DNA of 64,000 nucleotides from Streptomyces sp. V1I1 (GTDB taxonomy: Bacteria; Actinomycetota; Actinomycetes; Streptomycetales; Streptomycetaceae): positions 7,167,001 through 7,231,000 of the forward strand of contig NZ_JAUSZH010000001.1 of NCBI RefSeq assembly GCF_030817355.1, in the 5' to 3' direction. Positions within the stretch are counted from its first letter, which is position 1; each line of letters starts with the position of its first letter. The translations under genes and the position numbers were made by a program. Below are positions 7,295 to 16,515 of the stretch, piece after piece. The notes beneath the pieces were generated by a model. It made no database searches. It worked only from the letters and a program-made list of their open reading frames with translations, and was not told the origin of the DNA.

Positions 7295-10200
7295 GGCTGC
7301 ACAGACTGAGCGTCACCGCCTTCGGCCCGTTCGGAGCCGGCCAGGACGTCGACTTCGACGCGCTGTCCGCCGCCGGGATCTTTCTGCTCCACGGCCCGAC
7401 CGGCGCGGGCAAGACGTCCATCCTCGACGCGGTCTGCTTCGCGCTGTACGGAGCGGTGCCGGGCACGCGTCAGAGCGCAGGGGCGTCCCTGCGCAGCGAC
7501 CACGCCCTGGTCGGCACCTCCACCGAGGTCTGCCTCGAACTGACCGTGGGAGGGCGGCGGTTGGAGATCCGGCGGCGGCCCTCCCAGCCGCGCCCCAAGA
7601 AGAACGGCAAGGGCTTCACCACCGAGCGGTCCCAGAGCTGGCTGCGCGAATACGACTTCGAGGCCGGCCAGTGGCAGGCGCTGAGCCGCTCCCACCAGGA
7701 GATCGGCGAGGAGATCAGCCAGCTCGTCGGGATGAGCCGCGACCAGTTCTGCCAGGTGGTGCTGTTGCCGCAGGGCGACTTCGCACGCTTCCTGCGCGCC
7801 GACGCGGAGGCGCGCGGCAAGCTGCTCGGGCGGCTCTTCGACACCCGCCGCTTCGCCGCGGTCGAGGAGCGCCTCGCCGAACAGCGCCGCGCCGCCGAGC
7901 AGCAGGTACGCGCCGGTGACGAGCGGCTGCTCGCGGTCGCCCACCGGATGGAACAGGCCGCGGGCACAGCGGCGGGGCCTTGGCCGCTGCCGCCGCAGCA
8001 GCCGGGCGATCCGGGACTCGCCGCGGCCGTACTGCAGTGGGCGGCCGTCGCCCGCGCGGGCGCCCGGGAGAGGCTGGACATCGCCGAATGCGCGCTGGCC
8101 GCGGCGGAAAGCCGGCAGGCCGCCGCACGGCGTGAGCTGGAAGCCGAACGTGAACTCGCCCGGCTCCAGGAGAGATACGCGGACGCCCGGCGGCGCAGGG
8201 AGGCGCTTGAGGCGCGGCGGCCCGAGTGGGAGGAACTGCAGGCCAGGCTGGAACGGGCCCGCAAGGCGGAGCTCGTCGAGCCCGCGCTGCGGCTGCGCGA
8301 CGACGCCGAGCGCGGGCACCGGCGCGCGAGCGCGGACCGCGAGCGGGCGCGGGCCGGACTCCCGCCGGAGCTCGCGGAGGCCGGGGCGGAACAACTGGCG
8401 GCGCTCGAACGCAAGCTGAGCCAGGACCTGGGCGGCCTCGAAGCCGCCCGGCGGGCGGAGCGACGCAGCGCGGAGATCACCCGCGAGCGCGCGGACCTCG
8501 ACCGCCAGGCCCGGGCCGACGACGACATCCTCGCCGACGCGGCCGGCTGGCTGGCCGGCTGGGAGACGGTGCGGCGCACCCACCAGGACGGCATCGCGGC
8601 CGCCCAGGACGCCGCGACCCGCGCCGAACACCTCGCGGGCCGCCTCGGCCCGGCCCGCCGCCGGCTCCGCGCGGCACGTGAACGCGACCGGCTCGCGGCC
8701 CGCACCGAGCAGCTGGAGGACCAGCTGCACACGGCCCGCGAACGCGCCAACACGGCCCGAGAGAGCTGGCTCGATCTCAAGGAACGCCGCCTGCGAGGCA
8801 TCGCGGCGGAACTGGCGACGGGCCTGGTCCGGGGCGAACCCTGCGCGGTCTGCGGCTCTGCGGACCACCCCGCGCCGGCCCGCGCGGGGGACGGCCATGT
8901 GGACCGCAGGGCGGAGGAGTCGGCGTACGAGAGTTACACGCGGGCGGACTCGGCCAGGGCGGAGGCGGAACGCGAACTGGCGGTGGTGCGGGAGTCGTTG
9001 ACCACGGCGAGGGAGGAGGCCCGGGCGGCGGAGCGGGGCGGTGACGCCCCGGTTGCGGGTGGCGTGCCCGGTACCACCGACGCCCCGGTGGCGGGTGGCG
9101 TGCCCGGCCTCGCCGACGCCCACGGGCAGCCGCAGGCCGCGGACCGCGGGATTGGGGACGAGCCCGATGTGTCCGAACTGCTGCGTCTCGTCGAGCAGTT
9201 GGAGTGCGACCACCAGCACGCGCACAGCCTCGCCTCCGGCATGCACGCCGCTCGCGAGGGGCTCGATCAGGCCGAGCGCGAGCACGAGGAGCGGCTTGCC
9301 GCGCAGCAACAGGCCGAGCGGCGCGTCGCCGCGCGGACCTCGCGGCGGGAAGGGCTCGATCGGGAACAGACCGCGTTGGAAAGCGAATTGGCCCAGGCCC
9401 GGGGCGGCGCGGGCAGCGTCGCCGAGCATGCCGCGCTGCTGGAGCGCCGGGTGCGGCTGCTCGCCGATGCCGCCGAGGCCGTACGAGCCGTCGACCTCAC
9501 CGCGCAGCGCCTGAAGGAGGCCGACGACCGGTTGGCCGACGCCGCGTTCCGGGCCGGGTTCGACACGCCCCGCGCCGCTGCCGCAGTGCTGCTCGGCGAG
9601 GCGGAGCAGCGGGATCTGCAGCACCGTATCGACGCCTGGCAGACCGAGGCCGCGGCCGTCGCCGACCGGCTCGCGGAGGCGGACGCCGGCAGCGCCGCCG
9701 AGCATCCGCCCGCCGACCCCGAAGCGGTCCGGGCCGCGCATGACGAGGCCGAGCGTGCCCTGCGCGACGCCGCGTCCGTGCTTGCCGCCGCCCGCGACCG
9801 GTGCGCCGAACTCGCGCGGCTGTCGCGGCAGGCCGTCGCGGAAGTGCTCCGCCTCGGCCCGCTGCGCGAGGAGTACGACCGGGTCGCCCGCCTTGCCGCG
9901 CTCACCGCCGGTACCTCCGCCGACAACGAACGCAGGATGCGCCTCGAGTCGTATGTCCTGGCGGCCCGCCTCGAACAGGTCGCGGCCGCAGCCACCGTAC
10001 GACTGCAGCGCATGTCGTCCGGCCGCTACACGCTCGTGCACTCCGACGCCCGAACCGGCGGCAAGCGCTCCGGACTCGGCCTGCATGTCGTGGACGCCTG
10101 GACCGGAAGCGAACGCGACACCGCGACCCTCTCCGGCGGCGAGACCTTCTTCGCCTCGCTCGCCCTGGCGCTCGGCCTCGCCGACGTCGTCACCGACGAG

Positions 10201-10434
10201 GCCGGCGGTGTACAGCTCGACACCCTCTTCATCGACGAGGGCTTCGGCAGCCTCGACGACCAGACCCTGGACGAGGTGCTGGACGTGCTGGACTCGCTGC
10301 GCGAACGGGACCGCAGCGTCGGCATCGTCAGCCATGTCGCCGATCTGCGCCGCCGCATCCCGGCTCAGCTGGAGGTCGTCAAGGGCCGCCACGGCTCCAC
10401 GGTGAGGCTGGGCGGGGCGCCGCTCAGCGGCTGA
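7291..10434 (+). CDS. sbcC: SbcCD nuclease subunit C, SMC-like ATPase
   Basis: 1047 residues from the GTG at 7291, which overlaps the sbcD stop; the frame is open far upstream but that part lies antiphase within sbcD. Walker A GPTGAGKT is at residues 35-42. The middle is Arg/Glu/Ala-rich coiled coil. The zinc-hook cysteines are C518 and C521 (GEPCAVCGS). The ABC signature LSGGE starts at about residue 947 and Walker B ends in D982-E983 (TLFIDEGFG). ATP-driven partner of SbcD in double-strand-end and hairpin processing. Inside the second coiled-coil arm is a 12-residue tandem repeat (DAPVAGGVPG plus two) coded by 36-bp units at 9043-9114. The 3' end overlaps the convergent Lrp gene by 11 bp. 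Confidence 0.96.
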   Translation: MRLHRLSVTAFGPFGAGQDVDFDALSAAGIFLLHGPTGAGKTSILDAVCFALYGAVPGTRQSAGASLRSDHALVGTSTEVCLELTVGGRRLEIRRRPSQPRPKKNGKGFTTERSQSWLREYDFEAGQWQALSRSHQEIGEEISQLVGMSRDQFCQVVLLPQGDFARFLRADAEARGKLLGRLFDTRRFAAVEERLAEQRRAAEQQVRAGDERLLAVAHRMEQAAGTAAGPWPLPPQQPGDPGLAAAVLQWAAVARAGARERLDIAECALAAAESRQAAARRELEAERELARLQERYADARRRREALEARRPEWEELQARLERARKAELVEPALRLRDDAERGHRRASADRERARAGLPPELAEAGAEQLAALERKLSQDLGGLEAARRAERRSAEITRERADLDRQARADDDILADAAGWLAGWETVRRTHQDGIAAAQDAATRAEHLAGRLGPARRRLRAARERDRLAARTEQLEDQLHTARERANTARESWLDLKERRLRGIAAELATGLVRGEPCAVCGSADHPAPARAGDGHVDRRAEESAYESYTRADSARAEAERELAVVRESLTTAREEARAAERGGDAPVAGGVPGTTDAPVAGGVPGLADAHGQPQAADRGIGDEPDVSELLRLVEQLECDHQHAHSLASGMHAAREGLDQAEREHEERLAAQQQAERRVAARTSRREGLDREQTALESELAQARGGAGSVAEHAALLERRVRLLADAAEAVRAVDLTAQRLKEADDRLADAAFRAGFDTPRAAAAVLLGEAEQRDLQHRIDAWQTEAAAVADRLAEADAGSAAEHPPADPEAVRAAHDEAERALRDAASVLAAARDRCAELARLSRQAVAEVLRLGPLREEYDRVARLAALTAGTSADNERRMRLESYVLAARLEQVAAAATVRLQRMSSGRYTLVHSDARTGGKRSGLGLHVVDAWTGSERDTATLSGGETFFASLALALGLADVVTDEAGGVQLDTLFIDEGFGSLDDQTLDEVLDVLDSLRERDRSVGIVSHVADLRRRIPAQLEVVKGRHGSTVRLGGAPLSG
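9043..9114 (+). repeat. 36-bp tandem repeat inside sbcC
   Basis: Two units, 9043-9078 and 9079-9114, each starting GACGCCCCGGT and encoding DAPVAGGVPG followed by TT or LA. They make a flexible Gly/Pro/Val insert in a region otherwise predicted as coiled coil. The repeat keeps the frame. Confidence 0.85.
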
Positions 10435-10870
10435 TCGCGCGGCGCGGCAGCGGGGAGGAGTAGACGACGCTCGTGGTGACCGAGCCGAGCGCGCCGATCT
10501 TGCCCGAAGTCTCCTCGAGATGGCTCATGGACCGGGTGGCGACCTTCAGTACGAAGCAGTCGTCGCCCGTTACATGGTGCGCCTCGAGGATCTCGGGCGT
10601 CGTCTCCAGCAGATCGTGGAACGGCTTGTAGTTGCCGTTCGGATACCGCAGCCGTACGAACGCGAGGATCGGCAGCCCGAGCCGGTCGTGGTCGACCACC
10701 GCGGTGTAGCCGGCGATCACCCCGGCCTCCTCCAGCCGCCGCACCCGCTCGGTCACGGCGCTCGGGGACATCGAGACGGCCCTGGCCAGCTCGGCGAAAC
10801 TGGCCCTGCCCTGGCTCTGCAGGGCTGCGAGGATGCGCCAATCCGTGGCGTCCGGTGAATATCCGGTCAT
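10424..10870 (-). CDS. Lrp/AsnC-family transcription regulator
   Basis: 148 residues from the ATG at 10870 (MTGYSPDATDWRILAALQSQ). Residues about 8-60 are the winged HTH (ARAVSMSPSAVTERVRRLEE); the remainder is the RAM ligand/oligomer domain with GDDCFVLKV. Lrp proteins sense amino acids or related acids and form octamers. It diverges from the rhodanese gene (start 10965), which is the best local target. The 3' end overlaps that of sbcC by 11 bp on the other strand. Confidence 0.9.
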   Translation of the reverse strand: MTGYSPDATDWRILAALQSQGRASFAELARAVSMSPSAVTERVRRLEEAGVIAGYTAVVDHDRLGLPILAFVRLRYPNGNYKPFHDLLETTPEILEAHHVTGDDCFVLKVATRSMSHLEETSGKIGALGSVTTSVVYSSPLPRRAISR

Positions 10871-10964
10871 CCCCGAGAGATAGCAGGGGAATCCCCGGCC
10901 GATCAAGACCAGTGCCGGGGATTGTCACTTCATGGAGCCGATCACCGACCGTAGATTCTGAGTC

Positions 10965-11447
10965 ATGACCACGACGCAGCTCGCCTCGAACCCCGTCCTC
11001 CGCGTCCCGCCGGCCTCGCCCGCCGGGGCTGCCGCGTACTTCGGCGCCGCCCTGGCTTTTCACGCCGACGTCTCCGATGTCGCCGCGGCCCTGGCGGCCG
11101 GCGGCGACCCCGGATTCGTCGTTCTCGACTCCCGTTCCACCGAGTCCTGGGACCAGGGGCACATTCCCGGCGCCGTCCACCTGCCGACCGCGCTGATCGC
11201 CGAGCAGGCCGAGCAGCTCCTGGACAAGTCCGTGCCGGTGGTCACGTACTGCTGGGGCCCCGGCTGCAACGGCGCGACGCGCGCATCCCTCGCTCTCGCC
11301 GAACTCGGCTACCAGGTCAAGGAGATGCTCGGCGGTTTCGAGTACTGGGCCCGTGAGGGCCTCGAGTTCGAGACCTGGGAGGGCGGGCAGCGGCGGGCAG
11401 CCGACCCCCTGACCGCGCCCGTCGACGCGGACGACTGCGGCTGCTGA
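10965..11447 (+). CDS. Rhodanese-domain protein
   Basis: 160 residues. The rhodanese domain covers about 35-140: VLDSRSTESWDQGHIPGAVH (CH2A-type entry), then VVTYCWGPGCNGATRA with the active-site loop starting at C96, then LGGFEYWAREG. The loop length fits a sulfurtransferase rather than a phosphatase. A second Cys (C101) lies in the loop, and the C terminus ends DDCGC, so a thiol-relay or metal contact is possible. The divergent Lrp gene probably regulates it. Physiological sulfur acceptor unknown. Confidence 0.88.
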   Translation: MTTTQLASNPVLRVPPASPAGAAAYFGAALAFHADVSDVAAALAAGGDPGFVVLDSRSTESWDQGHIPGAVHLPTALIAEQAEQLLDKSVPVVTYCWGPGCNGATRASLALAELGYQVKEMLGGFEYWAREGLEFETWEGGQRRAADPLTAPVDADDCGC

Positions 11448-11520
11448 ACCGCCGGCGCGACGGTGGGGGAGGGACGCGTCGGGAACTGCGCGTCCGAGCG
11501 GCCGGTCCCGGCCACCGGGC

Positions 11521-11638
11521 GCGCCGCCCCCGCAGGCGGTCGGTCCGGGCCGCCATCGGCGCGCCGCCCCCGCAGGCAGCCGGTCCGGGCCGCCACCGGA
11601 CGCACCGCCCGCAGACAGTCGGCCCGGGCCCGCTCCGG
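11521..11638. repeat. 40-bp imperfect tandem repeat
   Basis: Units 11521-11560 and 11561-11600 match at 36 of 40 positions, and a third, more diverged unit follows to about 11638. The repeat lies in the 224-bp gap between the convergent rhodanese and DUF885 genes. No ORF over it looks like a real protein. It may end both transcripts or be a simple slippage array. Confidence 0.75.
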
Positions 11639-11671
11639 CCGCCGTCCCGCGCGGCGGAGCGGGCCCGGTCG

Positions 11672-13354
11672 TCAGAGCTTCGACAGCTCGTCGACCAGGT
11701 CGTCCAGCCCCAGGGAGCCCTGCGACAGCGCCGCCATGTGCCATGCCTTCGCGTCGAACGCGTCGCCGTGCGCCTTGCGGGCGTTCTCCCGCCCGAGCAG
11801 CCAGGCCCGCTCACCGAGCTTGTAGCCGATCGCCTGCGCCGGCATCGACAGATACCGGGTCAGCTCGCTCTCCACGAAGTCCGCGGGCCGCCCGCTGTGG
11901 CTGCCGAAGAACTCCTGTGCCAGCTCCGGAGTCCACCGCTCGCCCGGGTGGAACTCCGAGTCCGCCGGAATCTCCAGCTCCAGATGCATGCCGATGTCCA
12001 CGATCACCCGACACGCCCGCATCATCTGCGCGTCCAGATAGCCGAGCCTGCGCTCCGGGTCGGGCAGAAAGCCCAGTTCGTCCATCAGCCGCTCCGCGTA
12101 CAGCGCCCAGCCCTCCGCGTTGGCGCTGACGCCGCCGATCGTCGCCTGGTAGCGGGAGAGCTGGTCCGCGACATGCACCCACTGCGCGATCTGAAGGTGA
12201 TGGCCGGGCACACCCTCGTGGTACCAGGTCGACACCAGGTCGTACACGGGGAAGCGGTTGGCGCCCATGGTCGGCAGCCAGGTGCGGCCCGGCCGGGTGA
12301 AGTCCTCCGACGGAGCGGTGTAGTACGGCGCGGCCGCGCCGCCGGGCGGGGCGATCCGGGACTCCACCCTCCGTACCCGCTCGGCGAGTTCGAAGTGCGT
12401 GCCGTCCAGCGCCTCGATCGCCTCGTCCATCAGCTTCTGCAGCCAGACCCGCACCTCCTCGACACCCTCGATGTGCTCGCCGTGCACATCGAGATGCGCG
12501 AGCGCCTCCCACGGCCCGGCGCCCGGAAGGATCTTGTCAGCCTCGGTCTTCATCTCGGCGAGCAGCCGGTGGTACTCGGACCAGCCGTACGCGTACGCCT
12601 CGTCGAGGTCCAGATCGGTGCCGTTGAAAAAGCGCGACCAGCGGGCGTAGCGCTCCCGGCCGACCGTGTCGGGCGCGTCCATGACGGCCGGTGCGTAAAC
12701 ATCGCGCATCCAGTCGCGCAGCTCGCCCAGCGCGGTCGTCGCCGTGCGGGCCGCGGCGTCGAGCTCGGCGCGGAGCGCGCCTGGGCCGTCCGCCACGAAC
12801 TCCTCGAACCAGCTGCGGCCCGTGCCGAGCCACTCTGTCATCTGGCCGATATTGGTCTGGGTGGCACGGGGGCCGCCCAGGAGCTTGCGCTCGAGCCCCA
12901 GCTCCAGCGAGGCCCGGTAACCCTCCAACGCGCGCGGCACCGCACGGAGCCGCTGCGCGATGGCCGCCCAGTCCTCGTCGGTCTCCATCGGCGTCACGGT
13001 GAACACCTCGCGCACCGTGTGCACCGGCGAGCGCATATTGCTCACCGTACGCAGCCCTTCATCGGCCTCGTGCACGGCGAGTTCGGCCGTCAGACGCTCT
13101 CGCAACAACCGGCCGCAGCGCCGCTCCGCATCGCTCTCGGCGCCCGGCAGCTTCTCGGCATCGTCGAGCCGGGTGAGCGTCTCGCGGGCGAGTTCGGCGA
13201 TTCCTTCCTGACCAGCGGGTGAGTAGTCGGGAAGGAAACCCGAACTCTCCTTGATTCCGAGGTATGTCCCGATGGTCGGGTCGAGTTCGATGAGTGCGTC
13301 GACGTAGGCGTCGGCGACCTGGCGGGGCAGCTCGCTGCTGAGGGTGACTGGCAT
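11672..13354 (-). CDS. DUF885 family metallo-hydrolase
   Basis: 560 residues from the ATG at 13354, with GAGG eight bases upstream; an ATG at 13360 sits too near that site. N-terminal helices with DPTIGTYLGIKES are the family's hallmark, and the C-terminal half holds WYHEGVPGHHLQ, an HExxxH zinc site, followed later by GWALYAERLM. The family resembles M2/M3-like zinc peptidases, but its substrate is not established. No signal peptide is seen, so it is probably cytoplasmic. Monocistronic by position. Confidence 0.88.
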   Translation of the reverse strand: MPVTLSSELPRQVADAYVDALIELDPTIGTYLGIKESSGFLPDYSPAGQEGIAELARETLTRLDDAEKLPGAESDAERRCGRLLRERLTAELAVHEADEGLRTVSNMRSPVHTVREVFTVTPMETDEDWAAIAQRLRAVPRALEGYRASLELGLERKLLGGPRATQTNIGQMTEWLGTGRSWFEEFVADGPGALRAELDAAARTATTALGELRDWMRDVYAPAVMDAPDTVGRERYARWSRFFNGTDLDLDEAYAYGWSEYHRLLAEMKTEADKILPGAGPWEALAHLDVHGEHIEGVEEVRVWLQKLMDEAIEALDGTHFELAERVRRVESRIAPPGGAAAPYYTAPSEDFTRPGRTWLPTMGANRFPVYDLVSTWYHEGVPGHHLQIAQWVHVADQLSRYQATIGGVSANAEGWALYAERLMDELGFLPDPERRLGYLDAQMMRACRVIVDIGMHLELEIPADSEFHPGERWTPELAQEFFGSHSGRPADFVESELTRYLSMPAQAIGYKLGERAWLLGRENARKAHGDAFDAKAWHMAALSQGSLGLDDLVDELSKL

Positions 13355-13413
13355 GCGCATATCCTCATACGAGTGGGGGCTCCGCGTCACCATCATCGAT
13401 GCCCAGTGGCCTG

Positions 13414-13905
13414 TCAGGTATGCGTCAGATCCGCCGACGGTGGGAGCAGCGGGCCGCAGTCCCACTGCTGGAATATCAACCGCGTCTCGACGCGGGCGAC
13501 TTCGGACCGCGACGTGAATTCGTCCACCACCAGGCGCTGCAGATCCGCCGTGTCCGCCACGGCCACATGCACCAGGTAGTCGTCGGGGCCCGTCAGATGG
13601 AACAGTGCCCGGGACTCGGGCAGCGCGCGGATCCGCTCCACGAACGGGCCGATCAGTTCGCGCCGGTGCGGACGCACCTGGACCGAGAGCAGCGCCTGCA
13701 GTCCCCGCCCCAGCCGGGCCGGGTCCAGGGCCAGGCGGTGCCCGAGAATCACACCCGAGCGACGCAGCCTCGCCACCCGGTCGAGACAGGTGGAGGGAGC
13801 CACTCCGACCTCCGCCGCCAGCTCGCGATAGGTGGTCCGGGCGTCGTTCTGCAGCAGGCGGAGTATGTGGAGATCCACCGGGTCGAGAGCGACAGTTTCA
13901 GCCAT
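13414..13905 (-). CDS. Lrp/AsnC-family regulator
   Basis: 163 residues. Winged HTH at about 8-60 (LAAEVGVAPSTCLDRVARLR) and RAM domain to about 150 (FHLTGPDDYLVHVAVADTAD). It is divergent from the PLP trans-sulfuration enzyme starting at 13965, a pairing known for Lrp-type regulators of amino-acid catabolic enzymes, so it likely regulates that gene in response to a sulfur amino acid. This last point is inference. Confidence 0.9.
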   Translation of the reverse strand: MAETVALDPVDLHILRLLQNDARTTYRELAAEVGVAPSTCLDRVARLRRSGVILGHRLALDPARLGRGLQALLSVQVRPHRRELIGPFVERIRALPESRALFHLTGPDDYLVHVAVADTADLQRLVVDEFTSRSEVARVETRLIFQQWDCGPLLPPSADLTHT

Positions 13906-13964
13906 TCACCGAACGTAACACGGGCCATGGTCCATACCCTCCGGTAGGTGTTCAGAGTGCGGGC

Positions 13965-15164
13965 ATGGAGAACGAAGCCTTCGCCGCCCCCGCACCCCGG
14001 GCGCTGGCCACCGAAGCAGTCCACGCCGGACGCGAGGACCTCGCGCAGCTCGGTCTGCACGCCCCGCCGCTGGACATGTCCACGACCTACCCGTCGCACG
14101 ACGCCGCCGCTGAGGCCCAGCGGATCGACGAGTTCGCCGCCACCGGCGCGCGCCTGGAGGGGCCGCCCGTCTACGCGCGGCTGGACAACCCGACGACGGC
14201 TCGCTTCGAGACGGCGCTGGCCAGGCTCGAGGGGACGGAGAGCGCGGTGGCCTTCGCCAGCGGAATGGCGGCGCTCACCGCCGTACTGCTGGCACGCGCG
14301 AGCCAGGGCCTGCGCCATGTGGTCGCCGTGCGGCCGCTGTACGGATGCAGTGACCATCTCCTCAGCGCCGGGCTGCTGGGGACCGAGGTGACCTGGACGG
14401 ACCCGGCCGGCATCGCGGCGGCGATCCGGCCCGACACCGGTCTGGTGATGGTGGAGACGCCCGCCAATCCGACGCTCGCGGAGGTCGATCTGCGTGCGGT
14501 GCGGCACGCCAGCGGCTCCGTGCCGCTGCTCGTCGACAACACCTTCGCCACCCCGGTGCTTCAGCGGCCGGTGGAGCACGGTGCGCGGATCGTGCTGCAC
14601 AGCGCCACCAAATATCTGGGCGGGCACGGCGATGTGATGGGCGGCGTGGTGGCCTGCGACGAGGAGTTCGCGCGCATACTGCGCCAGGTGCGCTTCGCCA
14701 CCGGCGGCATATTGCACCCGATGGCCGGATATCTGCTGCTGCGCGGGCTGTCCACGCTGCCGGTGCGGGTCCGGGCCGCGTCCACCACGGCCGCCGATCT
14801 GGCCCGCCGGCTGTCCGCCGACCCGCGCGTCGCCCGCGTCCACTATCCGCGGGTGGGCGGGGCGATGGTCTCTTTCGAGGTGTACGGCGACCCGCACCAA
14901 GTGATCGCGGGAGTACGGCTGATCACACCGGCGGTCAGCCTCGGCAGCGTCGACACGCTGATCCAGCACCCGGCCTCCATCAGCCACCGCATCGTGGCTG
15001 AGGGAGACCGGCGCTCGGCGGGCGTCAGCGACCGGCTGCTGCGGCTGTCGGTCGGGCTCGAGGACATCGAGGATCTTTGGCGCGATCTGGCCGAGGCGCT
15101 CAGCGCTCAGCCTGTTCGAACCAGGAACGGGGGCGCACGGCGGTCGAGTCCAGTCGGGCGGTGA
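13965..15164 (+). CDS. Trans-sulfuration PLP enzyme (cystathionine gamma-synthase/methionine gamma-lyase type)
   Basis: 399 residues from the ATG at 13965 (MENEAFAAPAP). Cys/Met metabolism PLP fold: YARLDNPTTARFETALARLE, AFASGMAAL, RPLYGCSDHLL, VETPANPTLAEVDL and SATKYLGGHGDVMGG with the PLP lysine. The C terminus has SLGSVDTLIQHPASISH and LLRLSVGLEDIEDL. Between VHYP and VGGAMVSFEV about 15 residues usual in the family are missing. It could be a lyase acting on methionine or cystathionine. The last 65 bases overlap the convergent ACT-GNAT gene, so the final 20 or so residues are a non-family tail. Confidence 0.88.
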   Translation: MENEAFAAPAPRALATEAVHAGREDLAQLGLHAPPLDMSTTYPSHDAAAEAQRIDEFAATGARLEGPPVYARLDNPTTARFETALARLEGTESAVAFASGMAALTAVLLARASQGLRHVVAVRPLYGCSDHLLSAGLLGTEVTWTDPAGIAAAIRPDTGLVMVETPANPTLAEVDLRAVRHASGSVPLLVDNTFATPVLQRPVEHGARIVLHSATKYLGGHGDVMGGVVACDEEFARILRQVRFATGGILHPMAGYLLLRGLSTLPVRVRAASTTAADLARRLSADPRVARVHYPRVGGAMVSFEVYGDPHQVIAGVRLITPAVSLGSVDTLIQHPASISHRIVAEGDRRSAGVSDRLLRLSVGLEDIEDLWRDLAEALSAQPVRTRNGGARRSSPVGR

Positions 15165-16515
15165 TCACCAGCGTGCCCTCCTCGATCTGGTAGTCGAGCG
15201 GCAGGCCGAGGCCGCGCATGGCCGCGACCATGGCGGTGTTGGAGGACTGGGTCACCGCGTACACGCTCTCGCAGCCGGCCTCGACGGCGAGTGCGACCAG
15301 TCGGCCGAGCAGCTCCGAGCCGATGCCGCGGCGCTGCCAGGCGTCCTCGACGAGCAGGGCGACCTCGGTCTCGTCGCCGTCCCAGAGGAGATGACCGAGG
15401 GCGACGATGCGGCCGGAGGCCGTCTGCACGGTCAGGGTGCGGCCGAAGCGCGGGCTGAGCAGGTGGTTGAGGTAGCGGCCGGCGTCGCCGACCGGGCCGT
15501 GGTAGCGCAGGCTCAAGGTGCGGTCGGAGCAGCGCTCGTGCATGGCCGTGGCCGCCTCGACGTCGCTCTGGTCGGCGCGTCGCACGGTGATCTCGTTGCC
15601 CTCGGGGAGGGTGAGGACGTCCTCGCTGCGCGGGATGCGCGGGCCGAGGCGGGCATCCAGCTCGACCAGGGCGCGGGCCCGGGCGAACTCCGTGGGTGTG
15701 AAGGGGAGATAGGGCCGCTCGATGGTGATCGCGCCGCCATTCGGGTCGCGCAGCCGCATCACCGTGTCCTCCAGCACGCCCTCCACCGGCGGGGTGTCGC
15801 CCAGAGGGCGGCCGGTGAGGGTGACGGCTGGCAGCGAGTGGATGGTGCAGCGGCCGAGCAACTGCCGTAGTGCCAGTGGCAGTTCGGCCGCGTCGAGCGC
15901 CGTACGGGTGGCGAGGCCGAGCACCCGGGTCGGGGTGTCGACGAGATCGTGGGCGTCGGCGCGCTCGATCCAGGTGCTGTTGCCGCCCGCCGTCGAGATC
16001 TCCCGGGTGAGCTGCTGGGCCTGGAGGGACGCGGGGGCGCGCAGCAGGAACTCGTCCACCGTGCCGTCGGCGAGCGGGTGCGTCTGGAGGGTGAGGATGT
16101 CGACGCCGTACCCGGCGAGGGCGATGCACAGCGCGGCCAGGCTCCCGGGCGTGTCCTTCACGGTGGTCCGCATCCGCCACAGCACGGTCTCGCGCACGTC
16201 GTCGTCCTGCCCGGCGGGCTCGGTCGCGGCCTGCGCGTGCGCCGCGGCGGTCGGTCCCGCGCCGCGGGCACTATGGGTGATGACGGCCGGAGGCGCATGG
16301 CTGTGGTGTCGTGCCCACCATGTGTGGAAGGTGGCTGTGGCAACGAGGATCACGGCCGAGGTGATGAGCAGGAACGGGCCGTCCGGCCCGTGCCCGATCA
16401 TGTTCGCCACGGCGTCGGCGACCGCCACCGCCGTGAACAAGGCCGCCAGCTCGATGAGATCCCGCCGCCAGTGGTGTGGGCGGCGGGCTGTCTTCGCAGA
16501 AGTCACATCAGTCAT
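15100..16515 (-). CDS. Membrane-anchored ACT-GNAT fusion protein
   Basis: 471 residues from the ATG at 16515, preceded by GTGGGG. Two transmembrane helices lie at about 20-40 (LIELAALFTAVAVADAVANM) and 48-67. An ACT-like domain follows at about 115-185 (VKDTPGSLAALCIALAGYGV), then a linker region, then a GNAT acetyltransferase domain at about 307-460 with acetyl-CoA loop QRRGIGSELL (394-403). The layout suggests amino-acid sensing coupled to acetylation of a protein or small molecule at the membrane. No substrate is inferable. The 3' end overlaps the trans-sulfuration gene by 65 bp. Confidence 0.8.
   Translation of the reverse strand: MTDVTSAKTARRPHHWRRDLIELAALFTAVAVADAVANMIGHGPDGPFLLITSAVILVATATFHTWWARHHSHAPPAVITHSARGAGPTAAAHAQAATEPAGQDDDVRETVLWRMRTTVKDTPGSLAALCIALAGYGVDILTLQTHPLADGTVDEFLLRAPASLQAQQLTREISTAGGNSTWIERADAHDLVDTPTRVLGLATRTALDAAELPLALRQLLGRCTIHSLPAVTLTGRPLGDTPPVEGVLEDTVMRLRDPNGGAITIERPYLPFTPTEFARARALVELDARLGPRIPRSEDVLTLPEGNEITVRRADQSDVEAATAMHERCSDRTLSLRYHGPVGDAGRYLNHLLSPRFGRTLTVQTASGRIVALGHLLWDGDETEVALLVEDAWQRRGIGSELLGRLVALAVEAGCESVYAVTQSSNTAMVAAMRGLGLPLDYQIEEGTLVITARLDSTAVRPRSWFEQAER

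Noticed and set aside
6829..10392. A 1187-codon minus-strand ORF opposite sbcC
   Set aside because: It is the mirror of the high-GC third-position pattern of sbcC; it has no domain and no spaced ribosome-binding site, while sbcC shows Walker A, zinc hook, signature and Walker B.
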